DNA of 64,000 nucleotides from Gambelia wislizenii (GCA_030847615.1 JAUMIR010000004.1:271769501-271833500); one strand, 5' to 3'; shown: positions 12,801 through 23,923, counted from the stretch's first letter. The notes: generated by a model from the letters alone, not told the origin. Made by a program: numbers and translations.

Positions 12801-15800
12801 CGATAACAGTGAATGCCCCTGTCACCATTCCCACCATGGAGGCGATCCCGGGGGGCGATCCCAGGGGTGAAAGGAGAAGGGAGGCAGATCTATTCCTCCC
12901 CTCCCTTTGCCCCCGCGTCTCCATTCCCACCACAGAATGATTCCTGGGAGCAATCCCGAGGTCGAAGGGAGGCAAGTCTATTCCTCCCCTCCCTTCACCC
13001 CTGCATTGCCATTCTCTCCATGGGGGCAATTCCAGGGAGCAATTCCAGGGGCAAAGGGAGAAGGGAGGCAGATCTACTACTCCTTCCCTCCCTTCCCTGT
13101 CCACCCCCTCTGCTGTCACCATCCACGGACAATTGAATCAGCAGATGGTGAATCAGCAGAAGCAGGGGTGCTGCTATATTATTAATGTATCTCTCAGGGA
13201 GGAAAGTTTGCCAACTTGTTTAAAAGAAGCAGTGGTATGGCCACTTAAAAAAAAAAAAAAAAAAAAAACCTCCCTGGGATCCTCTGGACTTTAACAACTA
13301 TAGACCAGTATCAAACCTTCCTTTTCTGGGCAAAGTGATTGAGAGGATAGTTGCCTACCAATTCCAAGCAGTCTTAGATGATACAAGTTATCTAGACCCA
13401 TTTCAAACTGGCTTCAGAGCAGGATATGGTGTTGAGGTTGCTTTAGTGGATGGTCTTCACTTGAACACTGATAGGGGAATGTGTGCCTGCTGGTGCTTTT
13501 GGACCTCTCAGCAGCATTCAATACCATGGTATCCTTCTGGAACACCTGGGGGAATTGGAAATCAGAGGCACTGTGCTTCAGTGGTTCGAGTCCTATCTCT
13601 CAGGCAGGTTCCAGATGGCAGTGCTTGAAGATAATTGCTCCTCAAAAAAGGAGCTACCGGTAATATATGGCACACCACAAGGTCCCCAAGGCTATTCCAT
13701 ATCTACATGAAACCATTGGGAGAGATCATCCAGAAGTATGGGGCAGGGTGCTATCAGTATGCTGATGACACCCAAATATATTTCTCCATGCCTTCAAAAA
13801 CAGGATAGTGTGTCTCCTCTGAATGAATATCTGGAGGAAATGATGGGCTGGATGAGTAAAAGCAAACTGAAGCTGAATCCAGACAAGACAGAGGTGCTTA
13901 CTGTCAAGGGTCCTAACCTGTGTTTGGAGGTGTGTCAACCAGTCCTGGATGGGGTTACACCCCCCCCCAAAAAAAAGTCTGTGTTTGCAGCTTGGTGGTG
14001 CTTTTGGAGCCATCTCTCCAAATGACAGCTCACTATCAGCTTCAGTTATTACACCAGCTGCTCCCCTTCCTAGAACTGGAGGACCTGAAGACAGTAGTGC
14101 ATACACTGGTAACCTCAAGGCTGGACTTTTGCAAAGTGCTGTACATTGGGTTACCTTTATACCAAGTTTGGAAACTTCAGTTTGTTCAAAACATGGCAGT
14201 CAGATTGTTCACTTGTACATCTAGAAGTGATCATATCACACAAATATTGAAATCACTCCACTGACTGCCAATTAGTTTCTGGTCAAGGTACAAAGTATTG
14301 GCTATTCCCTTTAAAGCCCTACATGGTTGGTTCCAGGTTACCTATGGGATCTCCTCCTTCCATATAATCTGCACCATACACTCAGGACCTCTGGGGGACA
14401 TTTATTCCAGTCAGCCAGGACTAGGTTGGCAGATGTCACCTGAAGGACTTTTTCTAAAGCTTCCCCAAGACTGTGGAGCAACCTGCCTGAAGAGATTCAG
14501 CAGCTGAAGATGCTGTCTGAATTTAAAACAGCATTAAATACCAGTCTCTTCCTGCAGACCTATCCAGATGACTTTAAAATTGTGAATTTTAAACTATGAA
14601 TTTTAAATACAGATCAATTGCTTTAATAGGTATTTATCTAATTTGTGCTTTTAAATTGATGTTATGTGTTTTAATAGATGTTGAGTGTTTTTAAAAGATC
14701 TTATATGTTGTAAATTAATCTGTTGTTGCTCCCCACCTCAATCCATTCAAAGAGGTGGGTAAGAAATCGTCGTCGTCATTATCATCATTTGTGGGCTATC
14801 TGTGTCACCGTGCTACATGTTGAGCCTTCAAAACAAAATTATTGCTAGAGAAAATTGAAATATTTCTATCTCAGTCATTCTCTCTCTTTCTCTTTTAGCC
14901 CATCATCCCCATGTTTACAAAAAATATCCGTGAAGCATGCAGGACAATTGGAAAAACATGTGAGTTTGATTTCCTAAATCACTTCTTGCAATTTCTTAAT
15001 GTGTTCCTTCATATTCTTTCCCCAATTTGCTTAATAATCATCTTTTCCTTATAGCATATTTCTTTATGAAAATGTGTGTGTAGGATCTATGCAGTCTTGT
15101 TCAGATAAGCATCATTGTGATATAGGGAAAATCCCACCCCACCCCCATCGCTTGGGTTTAAGAATGGAGACATTAATGAGTTGAAGACAATAGTTAACAG
15201 TGTGCTGGTCCAGATGTCCAGCATTCAAACTGAGCAATCTGACACCAACGCAATTATACACCTTCCCAATTAATCTACCCAGCAACAGCATACAACAACA
15301 TACAGCAAACCACAGGAATGCACTAGATATATTTTAGCCAATCATTAAAGAGGACATTGAGCCTTCATGGAAAATTACTTGCAAGTATCGAGTGAGAACT
15401 TGTGAGTACCAAGTTGAAACTTTCCCTTGCATTTCAGATTGTTAGTGTTATTAGTAGAAAGTACCAGTTTGTCAGTGGTAGGGTCAAACTGTTCTGGAAA
15501 TATTTAATCTGATTTTCCTTGAATTTCCTAAAAGCTTAATAACTCTGAAGCTTCTAAAATATTCCCTGGTTGAAGATACTTTTTCATTCAGCATGGCTCT
15601 ACCTTACTGGAACATCCTGGCCACCCTCTGACCTTTCTACATCAGCAGGCTGAGGCTGATTATAACTTGGACAAACTCAAGGATCTATGTTGCCATAGCA
15701 TAAATTTGGGATAAAACTCCCAGACCTTGGGTGCAGTTTGCCAGGGCCAGCCCTTCTCTCTCAGACCCGGGCTTTTGGATCATACATGTGGAGCAAAACT

Positions 15801-18800
15801 ACATTGGTGGGAACTGGGAAGCCTTTCAAATATAAATGAACTGGGACTTTCAGGATAGTCAGAATATCTGATGGGGAAGAATTCTGGGACTTGTAGTTTA
15901 ACAAGCCTTAGAAGGCCATATCATTCCCATCCCTGCAATAATATATGACTGCCTAGTCAAAAAGGATGAATCGCAATTAAACGCACCACACTGTAATCAA
16001 GATAATACAGTTAAATCACTACAATGAAATCCATATGTAATTCAGTTCTTATTTCCTGTGTTATTTTTAAAAATCTAGGATGTCAGAGAAAAAGCTCATA
16101 TAAAGTTTCATTTTATGACCTGGAAATGTTATTTCATGTCCTGAACAGGGTTGTCACGATGGTTATATGAGAAAACTCGAAAAGTGTTCCTTCCTGTCTC
16201 TGGATATTTCCCTGTCAAACTACGTACTTACATTGGAGAGCCCATCCCATATGATCCAAACATAACTGCAGAAGAGTTAGCTGAAAAAGTAAGTTAACTT
16301 GCCCATGGACATAAGAAAGTCAAATCCATTTGCAAATAATATTTTTCATTTTTCATTATATTATGCCTTACTACTTGCTGAATAAATCCATATCCCCATG
16401 CATAATTATATTCTTCACAATGTTGCCTCTCTTCCATTGTTTTTATTGAAACTAATTTTATGAATGAAAACTCTTACCCAAACCAAAAAGTTCTGTCATT
16501 ATATTACCTAAATAGCTATTTGGATGCAATTATTGTGTTCACATCATTATGCACATCATCTAAGCACAGCAAGATAAAAGTCTACCTATGAGTTAATTTT
16601 TGTCTTGCCTTTATAAAGATTAATAGAAACTGTCAACCAGTGGATAGAGGTAATGGCTCTGGGTGCATGGCTTTGAATGCAACAAGGCTAACAGTGTGTG
16701 AAATTTTGCCAGCTAACTGGTTGGAGCTAACTGTCTAAATTCAATGCAGTGTTTAGTGCTTGAAAATGGGTACCAGAGATCTATTGGTTTTCCAGTTAAA
16801 TGCAGTGAAGCACATTTTTCTGTGGTTTTTTGGGGATTCCATAGGACAGAACTATGGGGCTTACCACATTCTGAAGAAAAGCGGCAAGGCAGCAGGAACA
16901 TTCCATCTTCCATGCTGCCTTACCACATGATGCCATTGTTCTTCCAGCATTCTTTCATTCTGGTCCCATGAGGACAGAGGTAAAACCACATTTTTGTTAA
17001 TGGGTTTTTCTGTGGTTTTACCTCAGTCTCCCATGGGACCAGAATGAGAGAACAATAATGGTGTGTGGTAAGGCTGTACGGAAGACAGAACATTCCTGCT
17101 GCCTTGCTGCTTTTCTTCAGAGTGCAGGAAGCCCCTATGGTGGTTAAAATGGAATCCTAGCACTTTAATTGTATCATAACAGTATAACTGCACAGGCCTG
17201 GAGTCTATCCTCCTATAATATGATCTTCCTCTTTTCCTACTGCCTAGATTGGCTGTTCAAGGGAGCAGGGAATTGGGTTGTTGTTGTTTTTTTGTTTTTG
17301 TTTTTTTGTCTGCTGCATTGAATCATGGAAGCAGATTTTTAGTCTACTGCTTTAGCTCCTCAAGCCACATGACAAATAACAAAGGATTTTTCATAGAAAT
17401 CAACTGCAGTACAAAAGTGCAGTGGAAAGAACACCACTGTAGAAACAGACAGACAAGCAGCTTTAAGCTGTGCCATACAATCCCAAGACAGATGTAGAAT
17501 CCTCTTGAAGGACTTCTCGGACATCCCTGATCTAAAGGGAGGCCTATTCTCAGTGAAATGGGTATCTTTAGAAGGGTAGATGGAGAGTTCAACAAGGGAA
17601 TTCCCGGTGACTACATTCACAAGGTCATGAGTGCAGATGATGCCAGAACAGAAACCCAAAAGAATCTGGCAGAAAATTCAGTGTTGTTGGTATGCTCCAC
17701 ACAAGTGAAATATGAAATGGATTAAAGTGAAGACTGATTAAAATAACCAGAAAGTCCCAGATTTTATTCCTGTTTTTTCTGATTTTATTTTGGAGCTCCA
17801 GACATGTTTTGTTTATTCCAGAATAAAGGAGGTGCCTCCCTCAGAGACCTCAATGCCCAGGCAGGCTTTTGCGGTGAAATAAAGATAGTCTGGACTTTAG
17901 GCTATCTTTCTCTTGTGATCTTTTCTACCAACAAAGAGAAAGGAGCTGGCATCTTGGGGAGTTTCAAATTTACAATGGCTCTCACAATGCACAGCTATTG
18001 GAGATCACCAATAGATTGTGCCCTGGGATAATACTGCTTTAGTCACTGCCTCCTTCCCTCCCTACCCCCCCCCCGCAGCTGAAAGAAATGAAATCTAAAA
18101 CAGACGTGTTTTAAATTTTATCCCTAGACAATGGTTATACATGGGGAGGAAGAAAGCATCATTGATCCTGAATGTATTTATTTTAATGTGCAGAGACAGG
18201 CACATAACCAACTAGTCAACAAGAGGTTTAGACTGATGTCTCAGAACACTCTCCTATTTAGATTATAGCTGCCAAACCCAAACTCCCTGAATGGTTATGA
18301 GTCTTTCTGGGCAAGATCAGAATGATGCTAATTTGTTTATTCCTGCATGGCAGGGGGTTAGACTGGATGGCCCTTGGGGTCTCTTCCAACTCTATGCTTC
18401 CATGATTCTATGACGCTAATGACACTGCTTCTGCAAAGTTTACAAGATTTAGACTCCCAAGAAATAAATGTGGTGGGATATAAGTTTCCATAAATATGAG
18501 CTTCATTTTGGTGTGGTGTTTATAGCAGTTAGATTGTTTGCAGTAACTAGCAAGCTTTCCTTAGTTTACTATATTCCCACATTTACCATCTGGAAACAGC
18601 TGCAGATCATCTGTAGTATGCTTACCACCAGTAATGTAAATTTATGCCTTTAATCTTCCTGTCCCTGAGGGAGAGGGGCAGGAATTTTTATTACTCTTCT
18701 CCCTGCTGTGTGAAGAGCAAGATATTTAAAGTTTTTCCATCTCTCACAGTGAAGGAGACACACTCCTGACAAATTCCCACATAATAAGAATATTTGTTCA

Positions 18801-21800
18801 AATCACTGTTCCTAATGCTATTTGCTTAGGGTGTTATGTCAAGTTACTAGGTGGCCCCGGTAACTTTCATAAAGGGAGGCTAATTGTGATTTTGATACCT
18901 CAGTAAGGACTAGAGCCTTCGATGTGATTTAATCAATTTATTAATTACTATCCTCCTTTTGTTCCGGTACAGCTTACAATAAAGTAAAACAACGTACAGC
19001 TAAATTCTCTTTGCTACATTTTTTTAAAAAAAGCACTAAGTACTGGTAAACAATTCTATCAAACACTAAATCAATACAGTTTGAGGCAAATCCACACTAC
19101 ACAAATAATCCAGTTTGAAAGTGGATTATTTGCCATGGCTCCTTCCTATGGAATCCTGGGGTTTGTAGTTTTACAAGGTCTTTAGCTTTCTCTGCCAAAG
19201 AGTTCTGGTGCCTCACCAAACTACAAATCCCAGGATTCCATAGAAAGGAGCCATGGCAAATAACCAACTTTCAAACTGGATTATTTGTGTAGTGTGGATT
19301 TGGCCTAAAATACATAAAAAACACAGCTAGAAGGATAACACACCCCATTAAAAGACTTTTGCTGGGGTAGGAAGGGGCTACTTTTAAGAGTTTCTTAATT
19401 TGGCAGTGCAATGCCTCCACCACTTGTTTGAGTATCAGCTGCACGTTGGCTACTTCACTAAGGACTAGATCCCTAGATGTTGCCATCACTTTGGCAGAAA
19501 GGGCTGCTTACAAAACAGTTTGCAGGTTGCACTACAACTCTCATCACCCCCAGCTGGCTGGAGAAAATAGGAATTGAAGCCTAGCTGTTAGGAGGAGCTC
19601 ATTACAGGTTGAGGGCAGCTACATCAAACCATGTAGCATTAAACTACATCGATGGGAATTGTAGTCCAACAGAGCTTGCAAATTTTGCAGTGAGATGAGG
19701 ATAGGGGGAGGGAGTTTTACCTGTGTGTAATACATGAGGCAGGACCCCCAACATATGTGTGCGGAAGGAGGAGAGACAGATGGGCTGCACCAGAAGCATA
19801 TGCAGTCTATATGCATTTGTAAGTGAAAAAAGAAAAAAAATGAATTCTGGGTATTCTGGGTCTGAAGTATTCTGGGAGTTGCTCTCCCCTGAAACAGAAC
19901 TTTCCCAGGCTCTGGTCTGTGATTTACACCCTTGTGACCCTCACCACTGGCCATGTTGGTTGGGAATTCTGGGAGCTATTGTCCAAAAGAAATGAGGAAC
20001 CTGTCTAGACTTTAATACGCACCCTTGTACACCCCTGTGATATGCACTGCTGTACAACTCGCCTCTGGCCATATTGGCCAGGGATTCTGAGAACTACAGT
20101 ATAATCCAAAAAGAAAAATTTTCCAGGGTTGGTCTAGGTTATCCCTTGGGTTCCCTCCAAACTTCTACAATTCTAGCATTCTCTGTAGTGGTTTCACTCA
20201 ATGCAGGGATTAGAGAGAGGCAGGATGATGGGATGAGAGGTGGCAAGTTGTTATATTATATATTTTGGTAGCACAGGAGGTGCCCAGGAATTCTATAATC
20301 CAAAAAGTAAAATTTCCCAGGGTTGGTCTAGATGACCCCTTGGGTTCCCACCAAAATTCTATAAGTCTAGCATTCTCTGCAGTGGTTTCACTCAGTGCAG
20401 TGGTTAGAGGAAAGGGCACTACAGAGACTCTAAGAAAAATGGTGAGATGATTATCAATGATAAGCTTTAAATAGCACCCCCTGGTGTTAAATGCTCAACT
20501 AAGACCCTGTCCAAATGGTCTTTTTTAAGCAATAAAACCGCTGCACATTGAAACTTTGCTTTAAAGTGCGTGCCCCATTACAATAATAATAATAATAATA
20601 ATAATAATTTATACCCCGCCCCTCTGTTAAAACAATTGGGGCATCTTACAAAAATTAAAATACAATACAGATAAAAATCCCTAAACACCACCCACCCCCA
20701 CCCTCCCCCATAAAAAGATATTAAACAAATATAAATTAAAAAGCAACTAATCTAAAATCACATTTAAAAAACCCCTACTTTCCACTATATTTATTGAATC
20801 CTTCATCTCAGCACTCATTGGTATCTGGGTGTGGGCAATTAAAAATATGAGCTGTAATACCCAGATTCCCCACTTTCTTTCCTTCTTTTTTTAAAGGACA
20901 TCTTTAGCTCTATAGAAACTATTGTGTAAGGTAAAATATATAATCACTTTTCTGTCCATTTGTTTTTTAAGCAAAAAAACTGCTCCCTTAGAGTTTCAAT
21001 GGGGTCATTCGCACAGTGGGTGGGTGATAAAAATCCAGATGAAATTCAGATCACTTTGGCCCGGAGCTGTGGCACATGAAATTTGGGCTACTCTGGCCCA
21101 GATTTAAGCGCTACATCTCTGGCCAAAGCCCAAATCTGCATTTGGATTTTTACTTGCTGCCAGTGGAGAGCAGCTACCACTGGGGCTTGCTGTTTAGTTT
21201 CTGTTGTACACTGAACCCAGAAGCGTCAGGGAGAATGGGTGGCTAGCTTCCCAATTTGGGGGGGGGGGTACTGCCCATTCTGGCTTCAAAAGAGAGAGGT
21301 TATCACTGTGGCTTTGCTTACACAGAGCTCAAGAGCTCCATGAAAGCTCCAAGAGCCCCAATGCTAGTCCCTCTCTCTAAAGCCAGAACAGGTGGCTAGC
21401 CTCCATTCTGGAGTTGATAACTTCTCTCTCTTGAAGCCAGAATGGGTGGCATTCTGCCCCACCCCCCATTACGAGGCCGGTTTCACCCATTCTGGTTTCA
21501 GAGAGTGGCTAGCACTGGGAGGTTGCTTCCACAGAGCTCTTGTGCTCCATGAAAGCAAAGCCATGGTGATAATTGTTCTCTCTTGAAGCCGGAACAGGCA
21601 GACCCCCTCCCCCATCAAGAAGCTAGCAACTCATTCTGGCTTCAGACAGAACAGCTACCACTGGGGGTTTGCTTTCATGGCATTCTTGACCTCTGTGAAA
21701 GCAAAGCCACAGTGATAACCATTCTCTCTGGAAGCCAGAATGGGTGGTGCCCCCTACCCATTGTGAGGCTAGCCACCCATTCTGGCTTATGAGAGTGGCT

Positions 21801-23923
21801 AGCACTGGGGGGGGGTATTTTCACTAAGCTCTTTTCATGATGGGGGGGTTGCTGCCCATTCTGACTTCAAGAGAGAGTGTTTATCACTGTGGGCGCTGAG
21901 GAGGGAAAAAATGGTGGTGTCTCAGGCAGCACTTGCCCTTCCTCTCCTCCTCACACCCTCCCCAATCCAGAGTGGATGGACTGATCACATGGCAGTTTTC
22001 TCTAGTGTTTCAAGCAAACTCTAGAGAAAATGTGGCTTTCTAAAAGCCAGATTAAGGGAGGTATTCCCTGAGTCTGGTGCGAATAGCGCCGTACAGCATG
22101 TGCCCTTTTGACACCAGATTCAGGGAAAAGGCCGCACATCATGTGGTGTTATCAGGCCAAATTCAGGGGAAATTTGAGGTGTTTTAATAATGTGAATGCC
22201 CCCAATGTTTTTAGTCACTGAATTACATATGAATGATTCATACAGTCTCTCTCTGGAGAAGGAATTTCCTGGTTCATTTTAAAGTAATTATCTCCTCTTT
22301 TTTTCCTCCTAGTAGATAGAGACCAACCAAAAATTCAAGAAATTAGTGTATCTGTGATTGGGTAACAGCCTGTCTACCTGCATCCTCCAAATGCTAGCAG
22401 TAAAGAGATGAGTTCATGATCCTTCTAACTCTGTGCATTTCAAAACTCAAATTATTGAAAAAAGATTTTATATGTTAGCTTACAAATAAAGAGGTTAAAA
22501 ACAATGTCAAAACTAAAATGAACAGTCCGGGATCCTTTAGAACACCTTGCTCTTATCAAATGTTGCCATTTCTCCTCTCTCTTCCAAAGTTAGGTCCACC
22601 TTTACTCTCTACAGAGCAGTCACCACTGTTTTCATGTAGAAGGATATCAGTGTACAACATAGAAATATTTTTTCTGACAACCATTATAAAGTTATCCATG
22701 GTAATAATAAGGGTGCTGATGCAAGGCGACATCAATATAGTCTTAAGTACTGGCTCTGTTAATTTTTTTTAAAATGTCCTCCACATAAACTTTTGTGGGT
22801 GATCATGATGCCTTTTATGTTCTGCACTCCTATTGTCAAATCCAAGTTCGAAACTTTCATCCCATTTTTGGTACATTTGTATAGCTAAGGATCAAAGCAT
22901 GCCTTCACACGCACCAGGGAAATGCACAGGTGTGTCATACTAACATGTACTGCATGTGTGAACAAACAGCATTATGTAACTTTAGCCTAACTGGGAAAAA
23001 GTCCTATGGACACCCTGTTCAAGGCCTAATCCTACAGAGAGCTTCATCTCAAATCCATCTTTGGTTGCTAAAGGAGACAAGGCCATTTCACTTCAGGAAG
23101 CACAGAACTGGTCCAAAACACCCAGTTATGGATTTGGAAATCAGCTAAATTTAATATGCATCCCTACTCAGGGTGTAGAGAAAATTAACTGTCCTGAACG
23201 CATGGAGAACATAACTAAGATGGGGAATATTGCTTAGCAGCCCAGGGATGCTAAACTAATTTTCTCCTCACCTGAGCTGTTTCTATACATAAGGTTTGGT
23301 TCTATTTGGCATTTTTTAATCTTTTAGAATGAAGTTTAAAATTGTTTTGTCAAACATATGCTAACAAAAACTATAGTGAAAAGTAGATGTCACTTTAATA
23401 TACGAAACATTGTTATACTCCACACACACACACACACACACAAACCTGGTGACATTGAAGCTGTTCATTTCTACACCTATCTTTTTTTCCTGATGGGAAA
23501 ACTTGAAAACTAGAGACTATCTAGGAAAACTGTACTGTTTATACTTGCTCATATCTCTATAATTTCAGTAGTTAACTGTTATACCTGTAAACAGAATTCT
23601 GTAAAAAAAAAAAATCATCGAGGCTTAATTGCACATATTGACATTGTTCTATCCACAGAATAAAATTGCTTGGTAATCAGACAATCCAGATATGTTTATT
23701 CCTTCTAGGCAAAGATTTTTTAAAAGTTTGTCTTATGATATATACAGTATTTCTCCTCACTTACTAATTTATAACATTACCATAATGTTATGTTTTTCTT
23801 TTCTTTTTTTTTCCACAGACAAAGCTTGCAATGGAAAATCTTCGTGACAGATACCAAAAAATACCAGGAAGTATATTAACAGCCCTTGCAGAACGATTTG
23901 AGAAGCATCACAAAAAGAACTAG
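3718..23923 (+). CDS. TMEM68-like: TMEM68-like acyltransferase-family gene, last five coding exons (5' part outside window)
   Basis: Join of 3718-3882, 6340-6533, 14899-14959, 16149-16288 and 23819-23923 (665 nt, about 222 residues, stop TAG at 23921-23923). All introns are GT-AG and the phases match at every junction. Family knowledge: TMEM68 (DIESL) is an ER membrane protein of about 324 residues related to glycerolipid acyltransferases and linked to DGAT1/2-independent triacylglycerol synthesis. Seen here: the block FYHGALGYD with H (3777-3779) and D (3795-3797) spaced H-x5-D, then SPGGMREA (6432 on), [12 protein letters not shown] (14899 on), a WLYEK block, [17 protein letters not shown] and [11 protein letters not shown]. 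About 100 N-terminal residues with the expected membrane helices are missing because the window starts inside the gene. From memory the match to TMEM68 is only around half of residues, so a paralogue is likelier than the orthologue. Function is inferred from the family. No frame breaks are seen. Confidence 0.85.
5068..5115 (-). ncRNA. Hammerhead-ribozyme-like motif in PLE end (left arm)
   Basis: The minus strand has CTGAAGA, then a GCCAGC/GCAGGC helix closed by a 7-base loop, then GAAATGTC, followed by AGAAAT, which can pair with the preceding ATTCT. This is the layout of a type I hammerhead with a tiny stem III. An extra U between the CUGANGA box and stem II, and AUGU instead of ACGU in stem III, may impair it. 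Confidence 0.45.
5615..5663 (+). ncRNA. Hammerhead-ribozyme-like motif in PLE end (right arm)
   Basis: The plus strand has CTGAAGA at 5622-5628 and GAAATGTC at 5649-5656, with GCCAGC and GCAGGT between them as a weaker stem II. It is the inverted partner of the motif at 5068-5115. Probably decayed. Confidence 0.35.
5728..6339. other. Intron sequence without recognised features
   Basis: Lies between the PLE insertion and exon B. The minus-strand ORF 5898-6218 (106 residues) matches no family I know and has no visible coding context. Confidence 0.4.
6340..6533 (+). CDS. TMEM68-like: TMEM68-like exon B (SPGG block)
   Basis: The acceptor is TTTTTATAG before 6340 and the donor is GTG|GTAAGT after 6533. 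The first two bases GA complete the Gly codon split from exon A. The exon encodes [18 protein letters not shown] and then [16 protein letters not shown], which is the SPGG-x-REA block typical of TMEM68. It ends on a complete Val codon. Confidence 0.88.
7473..8169 (-). mobile_element. Penelope-like inverted pair inserted in CR1, with 9-bp target duplication
   Basis: CACTATTAC occurs at 7464-7472 and again at 8170-8178; the intact CR1 at 41.56 kb has this stretch once. The left part on the minus strand holds the PLE GIY-YIG C-terminal remnant (7750-7890) and the non-coding end. The right part is the same end inverted (about 7892-8169). Same layout as 4978-5717. Confidence 0.75.
7534..7580 (-). 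ncRNA. Hammerhead-ribozyme-like motif, best-preserved core in the window
   Basis: The minus strand has CTGAAGA (plus 7567-7573), stem II GCCAGC/GCAGGT and GAAACGTC (ending at plus 7539). GAAACGUC gives the self-complementary ACGU stem III and cleavage-site C17. Stem I could form from bases around CTAT and AGAA but is weakened by a change in this copy. The right arm near 8044-8080 has AAAACGTC, so its G12 is lost. Confidence 0.45.
8528..8625 (-). mobile_element. Sauria-type SINE 3' fragment
   Basis: The sequence from GGTATTTATATCCCACTCTT to TTTCCAATGTGTATTAG matches part of the longer copies at 30.98 and 38.78 kb. The tRNA-like head is absent. Confidence 0.6.
8626..10184. other. Intron sequence, little recognised
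   Basis: No gene or defined element. A 26-bp tandem duplication ending TGTGGAATTATTACACTTAC lies at about 9187-9236. An A-run is at 9970-9984. The minus-strand ORF 9605-9934 is unrecognised. Confidence 0.4.
10185..10835. mobile_element. MITE-like element with CCAAT/GC-box inverted ends and internal minisatellite
   Basis: The left end TGATTGGTCAAACTTTGGAG (about 10187-10206) continues into GGGGGCGGGCTTGCAAGG. The right end is its imperfect complement, near CCCTCCAAAGTCTGACCAAT (to about 10818). Between them six units of about 50-70 bp begin ACTTAAAGCATTGCTTTCTA (10324-10670). No transposase. A related end is at about 47300-47385. Confidence 0.55.
10324..10670. repeat. Six-copy minisatellite, about 62-bp unit
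   Basis: Units start near 10324, 10390, 10453, 10517, 10562 and 10629. Each opens with ACTTAAAGCATTGCTTTC or a close variant and continues with a purine-rich tract. The low-similarity reading frames across it are not treated as genes. Confidence 0.75.
10836..12367. other. Intron sequence without recognised features
   Basis: AT-rich. Short ORFs at 11029-11262 (+), 11115-11318 (-) and 11328-11516 (-) show no family motif. Confidence 0.4.
12368..13174. mobile_element. Pogo/Tigger-type MITE with internal repeats, interrupted by a LINE fragment
   Basis: The end sequence CAGGCGCCCCGTATATGC is followed by GGGATTGGTTCCAGGGTCCC, a Tigger-type terminal pattern, from 12742. The right end is near 13174 with a degenerate match and TA flank. 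About 12823-13090 holds roughly three 90-bp units built on GGGAGGCAGATCTATTCCTC. A 26-bp imperfect copy of the left end recurs at 12368-12393, on the other side of a LINE fragment. Open frames on both strands (12664-13185) come from the repeats. Confidence 0.6.
12394..12733 (+). pseudogene. LINE ORF2 C-terminal fragment with zinc-finger-like motif
   Basis: Read across frames the plus strand gives [21 protein letters not shown] sequence and then a Cys/His cluster ending [10 protein letters not shown], as seen at the C-terminus of some non-LTR retrotransposon proteins. Flanking 26-bp direct repeats (12368-12393 and 12734-12759, one mismatch) look like a target duplication in a Tigger-type end. 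The coding frame is broken. A related minus-strand copy is at 26440-26720. Confidence 0.55.
13224..14790 (+). pseudogene. L2-like LINE reverse transcriptase, degraded
   Basis: Successive plus-strand frames give [53 protein letters not shown]-like sequence near 13755, [20 protein letters not shown] and [18 protein letters not shown]. The order is that of an L2/CR1-group reverse transcriptase, distinct from the CR1 at 41-45 kb. At least three frameshifts and several stops break it. The 3' end has a GAGGTGGGTAAGAAAT tail followed by short GTC/ATC repeats. An A-run of about 22 lies at 13247-13268. It sits in the intron before exon C. Confidence 0.8.
14899..14959 (+). CDS. TMEM68-like: TMEM68-like exon C (PIIPMF block)
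   Basis: This short 61-nt exon has acceptor TCTCTTTTAG and donor CAT|GTGAGT. It encodes [20 protein letters not shown] plus the first base of a Trp codon. It is too short to stand out as an ORF and is recognised by its family motif and by phase fit on both sides. Confidence 0.87.
14960..16148. other. Intron C-D, no recognised features
   Basis: 1189 nt. GTGAGT donor and CAG acceptor. No repeat family could be named. Confidence 0.5.
16149..16288 (+). CDS. TMEM68-like: TMEM68-like exon D
   Basis: The acceptor is CTGAACAG and the donor is AAA|GTAAGT. The first GG completes the Trp codon from exon C. It reads [11 protein letters not shown], then [17 protein letters not shown] and [10 protein letters not shown], which matches the conserved C-terminal part of TMEM68. 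It ends on a whole codon. Confidence 0.88.
16834..17155. mobile_element. Foldback MITE in intron D-E
   Basis: The left arm holds TCTGAAGAAAAGCGGCAAGG and CATTCTGGTCCCATGAGGAC; the right arm holds their complements (about 17000-17150). The arms are imperfect, near 85-90% by eye, with the centre near 16998. No clear target duplication was found. Confidence 0.6.
17156..19083 (+). other. Intron sequence with a short CR1 tail
   Basis: 18345-18420 matches the last bases of CR1 on the plus strand (ACTGGATGGCCCTTGGGG to ATTCTATGA). A C-run lies at 18066-18074. The rest is unremarkable; ORF 17804-18031 matches nothing known. Confidence 0.55.
19084..19306. mobile_element. hAT-like palindromic MITE
   Basis: Starts AGGCAAATCCACACTAC and ends GTAGTGTGGATTTGGCCT, with inverted inner blocks GGAATCCTGGGGTTTGTAG and CTACAAATCCCAGGATTCC. 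The inner blocks recur in the elements at 33.78 and 36.9 kb. The hAT label is by resemblance only. Confidence 0.65.
20097..20420. repeat. Tandem duplication, about 190-bp period
   Basis: About 115 bp starting near ATAATCCAAAAAG (20102) recur near 20290 with scattered changes. Both copies contain CCAGGGTTGGTCTAG and TCTAGCATTCTCTG. Confidence 0.7.
20581..20609. repeat. (AAT)n microsatellite next to a LINE-like tail
   Basis: Nine or so ATA/AAT units followed by TTTATACCCCGCCCCTCTG, a pattern common at the reversed 3' ends of reptile LINEs. Confidence 0.6.
20998..22206. mobile_element. Composite MITE with palindromic tandem units
   Basis: The ends TGGGGTCATTCGCAC (about 21000) and GTGAATGCCCCCAA (about 22205) are roughly inverted. 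21230-21900 holds repeated CCATTCTGGCTTC and GAAGCCAGAATGGGTGG blocks in both orientations, spaced about 90-190 bp. The element boundary is tentative. Confidence 0.45.
22207..23818. other. Intron D-E, 3' part
   Basis: Unremarkable apart from a (CA)n run at about 23421-23443 and a long pyrimidine tract ending CAG before exon E. Confidence 0.5.
23819..23923 (+). CDS. TMEM68-like: TMEM68-like last coding exon
   Basis: The acceptor TTTTTTTTCCACAG precedes 23819. The exon encodes [18 protein letters not shown], then [16 protein letters not shown] and a TAG stop at 23921-23923. The short lysine-rich C-terminus resembles the basic tail of TMEM68. No canonical AATAAA was seen in the next 370 bases, so the 3' end of the transcript is not placed. 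Confidence 0.85.
   Translation, partial: TKLAMENLRDRYQKIPGSILTALAERFEKHHKKN

Noticed and set aside
12664..13185. 152-codon minus-strand and 107-codon plus-strand ORFs
   Set aside because: Both lie in the 90-bp repeats of a Tigger-type MITE.
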